Source: Nostoc parmelioides FACHB-3921 (GTDB taxonomy: Bacteria > Cyanobacteriota > Cyanobacteriia > Cyanobacteriales > Nostocaceae). From it: 36,464 bases of DNA. Location: assembly GCF_014696625.1 (NCBI RefSeq), contig NZ_JACJQL010000059.1:1-36464 (forward strand), read 5' to 3'. The translations under genes and the position numbers were made by a program. Of the stretch, positions 1 to 8,791 are shown piece by piece. The notes under the pieces are model-generated. The model saw only the letters and a program-made list of their open reading frames with translations. It ran no database searches and was not told where the DNA came from. Position 1 is the stretch's first letter. Each line of letters begins with the position of its first letter.

Positions 1-36
1 TTTGATTGCAAAGTTTTATTTCGCTTTTTCCCATAA

Positions 37-92
37 GGCTTATTTTGCCGTTAATTATGGCTCATTTTATTGTTCACAATTTGGCTCATTTT
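37..92. repeat. three short direct repeats downstream of the VirB-like gene
   Basis: GGCTTATTTT at 37-46 and GGCTCATTTT at 59-68 and 83-92 are spaced 22 and 24 bases apart, just past the stop codon of the gene ending at 103. Read on the minus strand each is AAAATRAGCC, and two of them contain an ATG. One frame from there encodes only a dozen residues before a stop, so this looks like an intergenic repeat rather than a gene. A possible minus-strand start of the next gene lies at 32-34 but too little of it is in the window to judge. Confidence 0.4.
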
Positions 93-102
93 TTCGTTCA
101 AG

Positions 103-1713
103 TCACAGCTCTGTGGGTTGTGATATGTAACCAGAAATTAATCGGCAGGCATCGTCTATTTCTTCTGGTGTGTCGCGGTAAACCAAGACTACCAAACTCA
201 AGTTTAATGGTACATCTCCTGTGTACAGTTGTCTTTGGGCTTCGACGGAACGTTCGACATTTATTTGGGCTGAAACATCTATTGATTTTTTCTGCTGCAC
301 ATTTAAGTCCAATGCTCTGGAACGTTTGGTAATCATTTGCTGGGCTGCACGGGTTATTCCTCTGTCAGCCGGGGAGAATTCTGTGATTATCTCTACGTCA
401 AAAATATTGTTGCGTGAGAATAAATCCCACAGGAACCGAATTTGATGTTTGGTTGAGGCAAAGATTTCTGGTTTGCGGGTCAGTACCATTACTCCCACAA
501 ATTTCTTGTTTTCTCCTGTTGGTAAACATACCCAGCGCTTATCAGCAAAAGGTACTCCGTTGTTCAAGATGATTGAGCTTAAGTGCGGCTGGTTGATAAT
601 TTCGATTGGTTTATCAAATACTGCTTTTTCGTCGATTTCTTCTCTGACACCTTGTTCATCAAATACCAGGGTATGGGGAGCGATTACTGTTTTAGCTCCG
701 ATGTTTTTACAAAGCTCTTGCCATAAGTCCTTATCTGTTTTGGGTTGGGGATTTAAGCCCATTTCTGTAAGAATCTGCTGGTATCTTAATGAGGCTTCCA
801 AAGCTTTAGTTAAAATCTGAGTGAATCGCTTTTTGGTTAGTTGATTCACTCCTGAATCTGTAAACCTCCTTTGTACGAAGTTGGCTAATTTCGCCAAAAA
901 CTTATCTACTGGGTCTGAAGTTTCTAGGGCTTCTGAGGTTACGGTAAATGACCAGTAAATGTTTAGTTTGATGTCCTTACGCGCTCTCTGGTTTGTTAGC
1001 TTTTGTGTCCTGGCTAGTCTTCCCCAATCTAGAAATTCACATTCTAACGAAGATGAATTGTTGATACGCTGCATCAAATACTGTTCAGCATCACTATCAT
1101 CACAGAAGGAACTCCATCTAAAGGTGATTTTTTCTCCTGGCGGGATTTCTTTACAACCACTTTCAAAAATTTTTGCTACTGCTTCTATTTCTTGTTCTGA
1201 GTTGAATAGGGGATGAATCCCTGTGCATGAGAATCCAAAAATTAATTGCAGAGTATTATTACTATCAGTCAGATTCTTTTTACTCAACAAGTAAGCTCCA
1301 ACTGTGTAAGCATCTTTTTTCAGTCTGACTATGGTTGTTAAATCTAACCAATCTTCAAACGGATTGAGAGTTTTCGGTTTTGATGAACGTGTTAGTTTTA
1401 CTTTTCTAGCACCTACTTTTTTCTTAAGTTGTGGTGATGTGTAAGTAGCATAACCTCTCGTCCATTTTGGCACAATTGGATAAACTTTAGACCAATAAAT
1501 GTATGGTTGATCTCCTGATAGTAATGCTACTGAAAAACTAGACCAAAATGCAAAGCCTAGACCCCAAAAAATATCCAACCCGATTATTAAACACAGCAGT
1601 CCGAATACTATACAGAATATACCTGCAAAAATTACAAACTGTCTGCCTGTAAATGGGCCAAACTTTGGACTTTCACCTAAGCTCTGATTGACTTTTCTGA
1701 TTTCTTCTCTCAT
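103..1713 (-). CDS. VirB3/VirB4-N-terminus-like membrane protein of a conjugation/T4SS locus
   Basis: This 536-residue protein has two closely spaced hydrophobic segments near the N-terminus (about residues 26-45 and 48-66), followed by a long soluble region. No Walker A motif is present. The two-helix N-terminus resembles VirB3/PrgI-type subunits. The last ~90 residues (an Arg/Ala-rich helix, then a beta strand LNLSLVVLVY and an acidic helix) resemble the part of VirB4/TraC that precedes the ATPase domain. I therefore read it as a VirB3-VirB4 N-terminal fusion whose ATPase half is missing or lies on a separate gene beyond base 1. It follows the VirB2-like pilin gene on the same strand, 335 bases downstream, which fits T4SS gene order. 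The family assignment is inference from layout and hydrophobicity; the reading frame is secure. Confidence 0.5.
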   Translation of the reverse strand: MREEIRKVNQSLGESPKFGPFTGRQFVIFAGIFCIVFGLLCLIIGLDIFWGLGFAFWSSFSVALLSGDQPYIYWSKVYPIVPKWTRGYATYTSPQLKKKVGARKVKLTRSSKPKTLNPFEDWLDLTTIVRLKKDAYTVGAYLLSKKNLTDSNNTLQLIFGFSCTGIHPLFNSEQEIEAVAKIFESGCKEIPPGEKITFRWSSFCDDSDAEQYLMQRINNSSSLECEFLDWGRLARTQKLTNQRARKDIKLNIYWSFTVTSEALETSDPVDKFLAKLANFVQRRFTDSGVNQLTKKRFTQILTKALEASLRYQQILTEMGLNPQPKTDKDLWQELCKNIGAKTVIAPHTLVFDEQGVREEIDEKAVFDKPIEIINQPHLSSIILNNGVPFADKRWVCLPTGENKKFVGVMVLTRKPEIFASTKHQIRFLWDLFSRNNIFDVEIITEFSPADRGITRAAQQMITKRSRALDLNVQQKKSIDVSAQINVERSVEAQRQLYTGDVPLNLSLVVLVYRDTPEEIDDACRLISGYISQPTEL

Positions 1714-2048
1714 AGAGCTTCAGCATTTATTGAGAAAATTCATGCACATCAGTATCCATATCCCCTTATCAAAAAGAGGATTATGGATGAGTTATATCAA
1801 GGACGAATTTTTGGAGAATTCAGAATTCAAGAATCAGAATTAATCAGTGGTGGGTCTAAATCCTCCACTAAGTATTCGCCTTGGGTGTTCCCGAATAGTA
1901 GACCACTGAATCAGGGATTGAGTAAGGAGCTTAAACCCACTTATTTATTCATCAGTTGTACAACATTCCCAAACTGAATTCTGTTTTGATAAACGGGTTT
2001 AACTCTCTCACCAAATTTAATATTTGGTAGTTCTGAATCCTCAATTCT
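1714..2048. other. 335-base intergenic stretch with inverted repeats
   Basis: No credible gene. At 1817-1848 there is a copy of the AATTCAG/AGAATTAATCAG repeat family that recurs near 23830, 25110 and 25460. An imperfect inverted repeat spans 1850-1940 (GTGGGTCTAAA on the left, TTAAACCCAC on the right), nested with ATCAGTGGT / ACCACTGAAT. It separates two genes of the same strand and could act as an attenuator or be a small mobile repeat. Confidence 0.45.
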
Positions 2049-2138
2049 TTAACCCTGAGTACAGCCTGCGTTACCACCAAACAGCAATGACTGGAACACC
2101 ACAATCAATATCACTGATATAAAGGTGAAAATTGGCTG
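2049..2138 (-). CDS. VirB2/TrbC-like pilin, second exon
   Basis: Downstream of the group II intron the minus strand carries 29 codons plus stop in the frame that begins CAG CCA ATT. They encode a strongly hydrophobic segment (FISVILIVVFQSLLFGG) followed by a short tail. Joined to the first exon at 4451, they complete a protein of about 164 residues with the signal-like segment and two membrane helices typical of VirB2/TrbC pilins. The frame is restored only if the intron ends after CTCAACC (base 2139). Ending one base earlier (AAC) would give a non-hydrophobic 22-residue tail. That exon 2 is a membrane segment supports splicing-dependent production of a working pilin. Confidence 0.6.
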   Translation of the reverse strand, partial: QPIFTFISVILIVVFQSLLFGGNAGCTQG

Positions 2139-2140
2139 GG

Positions 2141-2216
2141 TTGAGTCGATGGGAGGTATTATCATCCGCACCTCTCAGTTAAATCTGGACGTGAAACTTT
2201 CATTTCATCCAGCTTC
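2141..2216 (-). ncRNA. group II intron domains V and VI
   Basis: Read on the minus strand, a hairpin starts GGAAGCTGGATG and closes with CGTCCAGATTT. The AGC triad at 2214-2212 is the expected catalytic position of domain V. It is followed by a second stem (TGAG...CTCA) with GATAATAC in the distal part, which would supply the bulged branch-point adenosine of domain VI. This is the most conserved part of group II introns and fixes the 3' end of the element. Confidence 0.75.
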
Positions 2217-2281
2217 CGATGTTCTTAGGGGTTAGTTACCTTCTATCTTTGTTCCCTATCACCTAATTACGGGATTTCACG

Positions 2282-3868
2282 CTAGGGAATTGGATAAATT
2301 TCACTTCCTCTTTTGCTCATGTGGATGTAATCGTGACAACTTTCATGTACTACTATCAGGTTTGAATCCTTCCAGTCATTATGATTATTGTCTATGTGGT
2401 GTAGGTGTACCCTCTCATCTGAGAGCATACTTAATCCACAGTATCCACAGGTATGATGCTGCTTTTGTAATAGTTTTGAGGTTCTGCCGTCGTATAATTT
2501 ACTGTTTCTTTTGCTCCAGTAAGTTAAGTCTCCATCAAAGGGCGATTTATTACCTTTGACTTTGATATGGGCGTTTTCGGAGTAAGGAACCGTGGGGAAT
2601 GCCTCTTGTGTGAGTTTTTCGGCTGAGTGCCTATCCTGTTTGGTTTCTTTGTTGAATACTCTAAAAGCTCTATCTCTGGTGTGCCATAGTCTGAAACGTG
2701 ACCCATCCATTTTGCAGAACTTATGATATTGTCTCCATCCTCTAACTATTGGCGCAAGTTTTTCGGCTTTCACCTTAGCACCATAATTCGAGCAGTTGAC
2801 GATTTTCTTAACTTTCTTACGGAATGCTTTGTAGTTTTCCTCTGAGGGAACACATCTAAACTTTCCGTTTTGCTGTACATAGAAATTCCAGCCTAGAAAG
2901 TCAAATCCATCTGTCGAGGCGGTTAGCTTGGTCTTTTTCTCGCTGATCTTTAGTCCTCTTTGTGCTAGGAATTGGCTGATTTTCTCAAGTATTTCTTCTG
3001 CATCGTCTTCTGGTCTTAAGAAGAACACCATATCATCGGCGTATCTTACACAAGCTTTCTTGATGTTCCTTTCCGGTGTACTTGGTGTTATTTTCTTATA
3101 ATTGCAGTCGTGGTATTGGTGTAAATCCTCGATACCATTTAAGGCGATGTTTGCTAATAATGGACTTACCACACCACCTTGAGGTGTTCCTTGTTCGGGA
3201 AATTCTGGGTTTATTCCTGCCTTTAATGCTCGGAATATTCCCTGTTTTAGCCCTTGTGGGGCGATAAGGTTGGACATTATGGTGGAGTGATTTATCCTAT
3301 CGAAGCATTTTTCTATGTCAAGCTCAAGGATTCTCTTGTTGATGCCTCCTTTACTGGATGCTAGATAGTTGGCTATCTGACTTTGGGCATCATGGGTAGA
3401 GCGTCCGGGTCTAAATCCATAGCTATGTTCATGGAAAGTTGCTTCGTGTGCTGGCTCTAGTGCATATTTCGCTAGGCATTGCCAAGCTCTATCCGCAATA
3501 GTGGGAATCTTGAGGTATCTGATGGAACCATCTTTCTTGGGAATTGATATCATCCTGAGTTTGTTGTGATACCAATCTTGCTGTCTTAACAGCACTTCGA
3601 GGTTAAATCTCTCCTCATGAGTTAAGGCAGTTTTACCATCAATACCAGCAGTGTTTTTACCAGCGTTTAGCTGAGTTACTTGACGAATCGCCAGAAACCT
3701 AGCTGCTTTGGATTTCAGAATCAGCTTTTGTAGTGACCTAGCTTTGCGCTTGTCTCCTACTCGAACAGCTTTAAACACTCTCTTTTGTAAGCGGAAAAGG
3801 TTCGCCCGAAATTTCTTCCAGGGTAGTGATTTCCAAAGTTCACTAGCTTTGGCGCTGTGTCTAACCAT
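2282..3868 (-). CDS. ltrA: group II intron reverse transcriptase/maturase with HNH endonuclease
   Basis: This 528-residue intron-encoded protein promotes splicing and retrohoming of its own intron. An N-terminal helical region leads into the RT domain: GFRPGRS near 151-157, QGTPQGGVVSPLLANI near 226-242, and the catalytic YADD at 276-279. A maturase (X) region follows. The C-terminal ~60 residues are an HNH endonuclease with paired CxxC (CGYC) and HHIDNNHND, ending with a second Cys/His cluster. All key residues are present and the frame is unbroken, so the protein should be functional. It lies in domain IV of the intron inserted in the VirB2-like gene. Length is usual for cyanobacterial members of this family. 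Confidence 0.95.
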   Translation of the reverse strand: MVRHSAKASELWKSLPWKKFRANLFRLQKRVFKAVRVGDKRKARSLQKLILKSKAARFLAIRQVTQLNAGKNTAGIDGKTALTHEERFNLEVLLRQQDWYHNKLRMISIPKKDGSIRYLKIPTIADRAWQCLAKYALEPAHEATFHEHSYGFRPGRSTHDAQSQIANYLASSKGGINKRILELDIEKCFDRINHSTIMSNLIAPQGLKQGIFRALKAGINPEFPEQGTPQGGVVSPLLANIALNGIEDLHQYHDCNYKKITPSTPERNIKKACVRYADDMVFFLRPEDDAEEILEKISQFLAQRGLKISEKKTKLTASTDGFDFLGWNFYVQQNGKFRCVPSEENYKAFRKKVKKIVNCSNYGAKVKAEKLAPIVRGWRQYHKFCKMDGSRFRLWHTRDRAFRVFNKETKQDRHSAEKLTQEAFPTVPYSENAHIKVKGNKSPFDGDLTYWSKRNSKLYDGRTSKLLQKQHHTCGYCGLSMLSDERVHLHHIDNNHNDWKDSNLIVVHESCHDYIHMSKRGSEIYPIP

Positions 3869-4450
3869 GCTTTACTCCCAGATCGCGTTTTCTGAACACC
3901 TCAGAGCAGTTACGCTCTGTCCTACCCGCTATAGAGGAATTCTGTATCTCGTCATACTTACCAGGGATTCGACCTTCCCCTAGACCTCTATGGCGTTTTT
4001 ATTCGTTCCGTTCTTTTGATTGATTTGATGGTTTAGAGCAGTCCACTTTGCCTATCTTCTCCCCTTGAGGTATTGCAGCTAATATACAGTTTTGCTGCGG
4101 GAATATAGAAGATGAAGTCTGCATTTTGATTCCAGGTTGCAGCTTAACGTTAAGACACTTTTCTAGGACTTGTTTACTCATGCCATCTCCCCGTTAACGC
4201 CAGTGTTGTTACCTGCTTGTTTTACAACTGATTGCGTCCTGTTCCCAGCTTCAGCCTCCATAATTCCGAGTATGGTCACTGTGGGCAGGTAGGGAGTCAC
4301 TTGACCTCTTCAAGGGTAGGGCTTGCCGTTCTATGTTACTTAGCTCACCTACATCAAAAGAACAGTTATACATTTTGAAAGTAGCTTTCAAAATATACCT
4401 TGCTCATACCCTTCTATTTTCTAGAAGCTCTTAGCAAGAACGAACCGCAC

Positions 4451-4855
4451 TTGTATAACGTTACTGACTTCCTCTCCTCTTCCGTAAGAAGCCACTCCTT
4501 GATAAACGGAGAAGCAGAAGTAGCCAAACAAAACAATAGTCAGTGATGTGAACAGAATCATTGGCAAGCTAGTCAATACTGCATTATTAATAGTTCCACC
4601 AGATGAGGCGCTAGTAATCACACAGGTCATTGCTTTTTGAGCGTTGCTAAATATTGAATCTGCTCTAGCTGCTCTAGTTTGCAATGCTATTAAAAGCGTA
4701 GTTCCGACTGAAACTAATTGCCAACGTACTTGAAAACATGATTTAAATAAGCTTTTTTGGGCTTGATTTTTTCTTACTCTATCATCTGCTCGCTCTACTG
4801 CTGATGTAGATGCTTTGAGCCTAGCCAAAGTCCAAGGGAAAATTTTTATTTCCAT
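4451..4855 (-). CDS. VirB2/TrbC-like pilin, first exon
   Basis: 135 codons precede the intron. Residues about 49-66 form a hydrophobic signal-like segment ending TRAARADS, a plausible signal peptidase site. A second hydrophobic stretch (SLPMILFTSLTIVLFGYFCF, about residues 97-116) follows. This is the layout of VirB2/TrbC conjugative pilins; the final membrane helix is in the second exon (2049-2138). Unspliced translation would continue nine residues into the intron (VRFVLAKSF) and stop at 4421, losing that helix. The long basic N-terminus (~45 residues before the signal segment) is unusual, and a later start cannot be excluded. It opens the minus-strand operon that continues into the VirB3/VirB4-like gene. 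Confidence 0.6.
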
Positions 4856-5546
4856 AAGGAAGAGGAGTGGTGAATTTGCTTAACTGTCCTTTGCTTTTAC
4901 AAATTCCAACTACTAGAAATAAACTTCTCTTACCAACTTAACTAAATTATTCTGCAAAGGAACAATAAAAAAACTCTATTACAACTAACTATAACAAAAC
5001 ATTTTTAGCAATATTAATTTAATTTCCTATATATTTATTTACTACTCAAACTGCTTTAAATCACGATGTAATTACTCACAACTCTTGACAAGTTACTTCA
5101 ATTATGTAAAAACCGCTCTTTATTTTTTATTCCTACACAAATAAATCTTACTTCAAGCTGGTTCATATACTTTTGTTACAGTCCTTTTATTAGGACTAAT
5201 ATTATCTTTTTAACATCTTTTATGCGAACTCTGCAATTAAAATACAGTCTTTGATGTCAAATTTCCCACTTTCAGGATATAAATATCTTTTTTGGGACGA
5301 AAATCTCAAAAAAGCTAATTTTAGTCACAATTCCCAACTAATAGTTCTACTGTTGTGACTGTCCAAACAAATTTGTCCCCTCACTTTTCTAAAAAGGGTA
5401 CTATTGGCTTGATTAGTTTCTGCTTTCATACCCACGCGAAAGAATATGGTTGAGCATTCTTTCATTGACTATTCTCTATACAAAATTTAAAGACATTTTT
5501 GCTATTAAAGTTTGTGAAATCTGCTGTACTTGCAAAGGCAAATAGG
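4856..5546. other. AT-rich intergenic region upstream of the pilin gene
   Basis: About 690 bases without a credible reading frame. It is strongly AT-rich and holds no long repeat that I can see. It separates the 3' end of the replication gene block from the pilin operon, both on the minus strand, and would contain the promoter for the T4SS genes. No clear promoter boxes can be assigned. Confidence 0.4.
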
Positions 5547-5554
5547 TCAAAAGA

Positions 5555-5712
5555 AGCAGGGGAGAAGAGGGCAGGGAGCAAGAGGGAAAACTGGGACTGA
5601 GCTTGTACTCCGACCCAGCAAGAGCGCCCTGTAAGGGCGAGGCTTGTATGTTTCGCTCCGCTTCACGGCTACTGGGCAGGGATTACTCCCCCTGCTCCCT
5701 GCCCCTCCGCCT
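5555..5712. repeat. imperfect inverted repeat flanking a GC-rich hairpin region
   Basis: GGGCAGGGAGCAAG (from about 5568) on the left is matched by CTGCTCCCTGCCCC (from about 5692) on the right, with further AGGGG/CCCCT matches outside. A small hairpin GCCCTGTAAGGGC sits between. The arrangement is like the CAGGGAGCA-type intergenic repeats common in Nostoc; a related piece occurs at 22997-23074. It lies just past the stop of the primase-like gene and may serve as its transcription terminator. Confidence 0.45.
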
Positions 5713-5722
5713 CTTCGGTTAC

Positions 5723-7900
5723 TTATCCTCTCCACGACTTGCTTTGTTTTAACCGCTCTGCCATCTCGAAGTCACAGGGGTTACTGGAGAGCCATTGCTG
5801 TGCTTCCTGTTGTAAAATCTGCGATGGCGATTCTAGCATCAGCAGGCGTATGGCCAGATGTTCTAGCTTGATTCGCTCCTGGGGCATTAAAGATAAGTTT
5901 TCTATGGTGCAGTATAATTTCACCCAATGACGTGCTTGAGCAGTAGCCTGAAGTTTCAGTCGGATTGCTTGACGGTAATCTTCTGGGCTAAAGGTTGGTT
6001 GTTCAAGTGGCTCATCCGCTTCTACAGCAATCGGTACTGAATTTTCACTTTCGAGGTTCGGCTGTGTGGTTGTTGATATAAAAACTGGTACAGAGGGTTG
6101 GCCTTCTGGAGTATCTTCCCTCTGTAAAGTGTTTTTACAGACGCTATCAACATCGCTATTGGCGATTGTTAATACGTCGGCATTGCCTAAACCAGCGATC
6201 ATTTCTTCGTTTGATAAGTCTGGCTTATTTTCATCAATCGGTTCGCCGCCGGAAAACTCCCATTGGTTTTGCTTATGATTGGTAAGATTTGAAATCTCTA
6301 AAGAATCAGAAATGGTATCTGAAGAATTAGAAATTACATTAGAGCTGGAATTACAGCTGAAAGAATATTCTTGCTCTTCAGAAAGAACAGCTATTGGCGT
6401 TGCTACCAGCAACGCCTTAGCCGTTCTTCCGTACAAAACCTTCATATATTGGGGGGGTGTGTAAATTTGCCCTATCTGCTCTTGTATCTCTTGTTCTGTC
6501 TGGATTTCAGCGTCTGACTTTTCTAACCACGGGTCTGGTATTTCGGGGTATTTTTGGGTGATTAAATTCGCTGTGTTACTCTCTGGGCAATCATTTACAC
6601 GCTGTTTTGTGTCGGTTCTTTCTTCGTGGTCTGGATGCCATAGCGGTAGGTAGATTGGCTTGTGCAGGGTTGTCTGACTTACTCCTTTGCCATACTCGGC
6701 AATGGAAGCGGCTATTATTGCTAATGCGCGATCGCTTGTCCGTTCTGGAAATGTTAAAGTTTCTTTTAGCTGTGCGACTATCGCACGAATCCTATCTATT
6801 GTCTCTTGCTGCCTTTGTTCGTTAGGGTGCAGGTTGATGACTTTGTTCTCATCTAGTTTGCCGAATTGTTCTTTATAACTGTTTGCTCTTTGCGGTATGC
6901 CTGCATAGGGGGTATAGAATCCTTCACAGCACCTTGCCCATTCTCTGGCTCTTTGTTCTATTTCTTGTTGGTGGCGACACCAGTTTACATATCCTGGGGA
7001 TTGACAGGCTGTTATCACTATATGATCTACTAATGTCTGTCCGCTTAATTGGCGAAATACTATGCCGTAACACGCTATGTCTTTGAGCAGTTCGTTTGTC
7101 TGTCCTTGTCCTGTCCATCCTTCACTTATGCGTTGTTCTAGGTCTTGCTTCCATTGCTCTGCTGCACTGCGCTGACGGTACGGGAATTTTACGATTTTCT
7201 TATTACTGGCTTGGATTAGTGCTTGGGCTAATGCTTCGTAGTCTTGCCCGGACGCTGACCAGTCGGCGGCGTTGAGGAAGTCTTCTATGTCGTCTGACCA
7301 CGGCTCTAGGCAATCGTCTAGTATGTATGAGCCTGTCTGTAAGGGTAAGCGATGGGCGTTAAAGTTACTGGGGTTGCCTTTGCTGTACACTTTGCAGTTA
7401 GGGAATATTTCTAGTTCTCCTCCTTTGATTTTGAATCCTGCTGCTTCTAACGTCTGCTTCATTGCACAGGCTAGGGTGTATGAATGTTGTTTTTCTTCCA
7501 AGAAATAATATATGTGCAGTCCCCCACTATCGCTTGATTGTATCGGTATTGGTCTGCATAAGCCGATTTCTTCTAGGCTTGCTAGTAGTTCCTGGTATTT
7601 TATTCGGCTGTTTGATGGGTGTAGCTGGCTTTTGCTGTCTAGGTCTATTACTAGATAGTTCGTTTCTTTGGCAAATCGCAGTCCCAGCATCACATCTGGG
7701 TTTATGTATTGTTGCCACAGGTTGCGCGGCTGTATCGGGTAGCGGTTTTCTGTTTGCCACTGTGGGCGTTCACCACTTTTTGGCGTGGGGGCGTAAATGA
7801 ATCCCCAGCCGTGATGGAAGTATTTTATAAACCTTTGTCCTAATGGCTCTAATGGCTCTAATACAGATTGTAATGCTTTGTTTGTTTTGGCTTTTGCCAT
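5723..7900 (-). CDS. primase-polymerase (AEP/PrimPol-like) plasmid replication protein
   Basis: The frame is open from 7942, but the start at 7900 (MAKAK) is preferred because GGAGAGAG lies just upstream; this gives 725 residues. The N-terminal ~200 residues carry the three motifs of archaeo-eukaryotic primases: LVIDLDSKS (two metal-binding Asp), SDSGGLHIYYF (the sxH motif) and GELEIFP. The fold makes RNA/DNA primers or copies DNA at plasmid origins. A middle region (about 255-400) is probably helical and DNA-binding. The C-terminal half is Gln/Glu/Ser-rich, probably disordered, ending in a helical domain with no helicase motifs. It stands alone on the minus strand with a repeat-rich non-coding region upstream, which suits a replication initiator. 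Exact subfamily is uncertain. Confidence 0.75.
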   Translation of the reverse strand: MAKAKTNKALQSVLEPLEPLGQRFIKYFHHGWGFIYAPTPKSGERPQWQTENRYPIQPRNLWQQYINPDVMLGLRFAKETNYLVIDLDSKSQLHPSNSRIKYQELLASLEEIGLCRPIPIQSSDSGGLHIYYFLEEKQHSYTLACAMKQTLEAAGFKIKGGELEIFPNCKVYSKGNPSNFNAHRLPLQTGSYILDDCLEPWSDDIEDFLNAADWSASGQDYEALAQALIQASNKKIVKFPYRQRSAAEQWKQDLEQRISEGWTGQGQTNELLKDIACYGIVFRQLSGQTLVDHIVITACQSPGYVNWCRHQQEIEQRAREWARCCEGFYTPYAGIPQRANSYKEQFGKLDENKVINLHPNEQRQQETIDRIRAIVAQLKETLTFPERTSDRALAIIAASIAEYGKGVSQTTLHKPIYLPLWHPDHEERTDTKQRVNDCPESNTANLITQKYPEIPDPWLEKSDAEIQTEQEIQEQIGQIYTPPQYMKVLYGRTAKALLVATPIAVLSEEQEYSFSCNSSSNVISNSSDTISDSLEISNLTNHKQNQWEFSGGEPIDENKPDLSNEEMIAGLGNADVLTIANSDVDSVCKNTLQREDTPEGQPSVPVFISTTTQPNLESENSVPIAVEADEPLEQPTFSPEDYRQAIRLKLQATAQARHWVKLYCTIENLSLMPQERIKLEHLAIRLLMLESPSQILQQEAQQWLSSNPCDFEMAERLKQSKSWRG

Positions 7901-8025
7901 TTTTCTCTCTCCGATGATGATTGGTTCATCGGAGCTACCCACACTTTTGAGGTTTGGGGTGTATCTTTGAAGGTGTGGGATTTTCGGGGTGGGGTGGAGA
8001 ATTTTTCTCTAGACCCAACACTCAA

Positions 8026-8052
8026 CAGTTATCAGTTATCAGTTATCAGTTA
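8026..8052. repeat. CAGTTAT heptamer tandem repeat
   Basis: Three full copies of CAGTTAT plus CAGTTA in direct tandem. Heptamer arrays of this kind are a known feature of heterocystous cyanobacterial genomes (short tandemly repeated repetitive sequences). No function is established. Confidence 0.85.
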
Positions 8053-8136
8053 ATTTTTTCGTTGGGAGTTAAAGTCCCCTATTTCTAAAAATGGCGTGTT
8101 TCTGTCGGGTTCAAATCTCCGACCGAAACTGTAATA

Positions 8137-8161
8137 ACTGTTCACTGTTCACTGTTCACTG
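8137..8161. repeat. ACTGTTC heptamer tandem repeat
   Basis: Three copies of ACTGTTC followed by ACTG, beginning 85 bases after the CAGTTAT array ends. Read on the other strand it is GAACAGT, sharing CAGT with the first array. Both arrays lie upstream of the primase-like gene. Confidence 0.85.
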
Positions 8162-8757
8162 ATTTAATACCTTCAATCCTTCTTGCTTGTTACACCCTAT
8201 CCCCTCATTTAGAGCTTTCATTAGCGGTCTTTTCTTCAAATGTCACCAACTGCTATCAACCAATAATTTCCCATTCGCTCAAAAATTAATTTTTTTTGGT
8301 GAAAATGCCGGTATTTCTTCGTTTGATACTCTCATGGTTAGTTTTAGAGGGTTGATGCACCTGATTTGAATTGCACTAATTTTGCCTTTATGACCCAGAC
8401 ATTGCTACATTGAAATTGCTTATAAAAAATTGTTACGGTTAGTCGTTAACCGCTAAACGTATGTCTGGCGTGTGGGCAGCTAGCCGATTTCTTTTTTTAC
8501 TTCCTTGACACAACCTTTAAGAGCGACGGCTGTAAGCCTTGACGCTAATTCGTGCATGGTAAATAAAGCCGCAATCAGCCCTCTGTGTTCTTTTTAGGGT
8601 AATAATTCCAGTTTTTGATACAAAAAATCCATTATTCACGACGTTATCCTCTTCTGCGAGGCATCTAGCCGGAAAATCATCCCTTAATTACTTTTGACTT
8701 AATAGCTTTTGCCAATACTCAGCTTTAATTCAGAGTTGGGATTAATTGTTGCGGTAG

Positions 8758-8791
8758 ATGCTTTTTTTACTATTTGTCCAAAAAAAAGCAT
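8758..8791. terminator. bidirectional terminator-like inverted repeat
   Basis: ATGCTTTTTTT and AAAAAAAAGCAT form an 11-bp perfect stem around an 11-12 base loop (ACTATTTGTCC). The stem is almost all A/T, so it would be weak as an RNA hairpin but could work as a terminator-like element in either direction or as an unwinding element. No gene ends next to it. Confidence 0.35.

Larger units (their letters stand above)
2139..4450 (-). mobile_element. group II intron with intron-encoded RT-HNH protein
   Basis: On the minus strand the intron begins GTGCGG at 4450, matching the GUGYG 5' consensus, directly after a codon boundary of the pilin gene. A typical domain V/VI pair lies at its 3' end (about 2216-2140), ending CTCAAC or CTCAACC. 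The intron-encoded protein occupies 2282-3868, leaving about 580 bases of 5' RNA domains. The last exon bases, ATACAA, act as IBS1. A partly complementary TTGTA stretch inside the intron (plus-strand TACAA at 4223-4227) is a possible EBS1, which I could not fold. RT, HNH and RNA ends are all present, so the element is probably active or recently active. The 3' boundary is uncertain by one base. Confidence 0.85.

Noticed and set aside
1..34. Possible minus-strand start of the next gene (MGKSEIKLCNQ)
   Set aside because: Only 11 codons are in the window and there is no good ribosome binding site, so it cannot be judged.
5547..5735. Minus-strand frame of 62 codons
   Set aside because: It lies wholly in a GC-rich intergenic inverted repeat and overlaps the end of the primase-like gene; composition is repeat-derived and not protein-like.
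8187..8369. Plus-strand frame of 60 codons
   Set aside because: No ribosome binding site and Phe/Ser/His-rich composition like translated AT-rich non-coding DNA.
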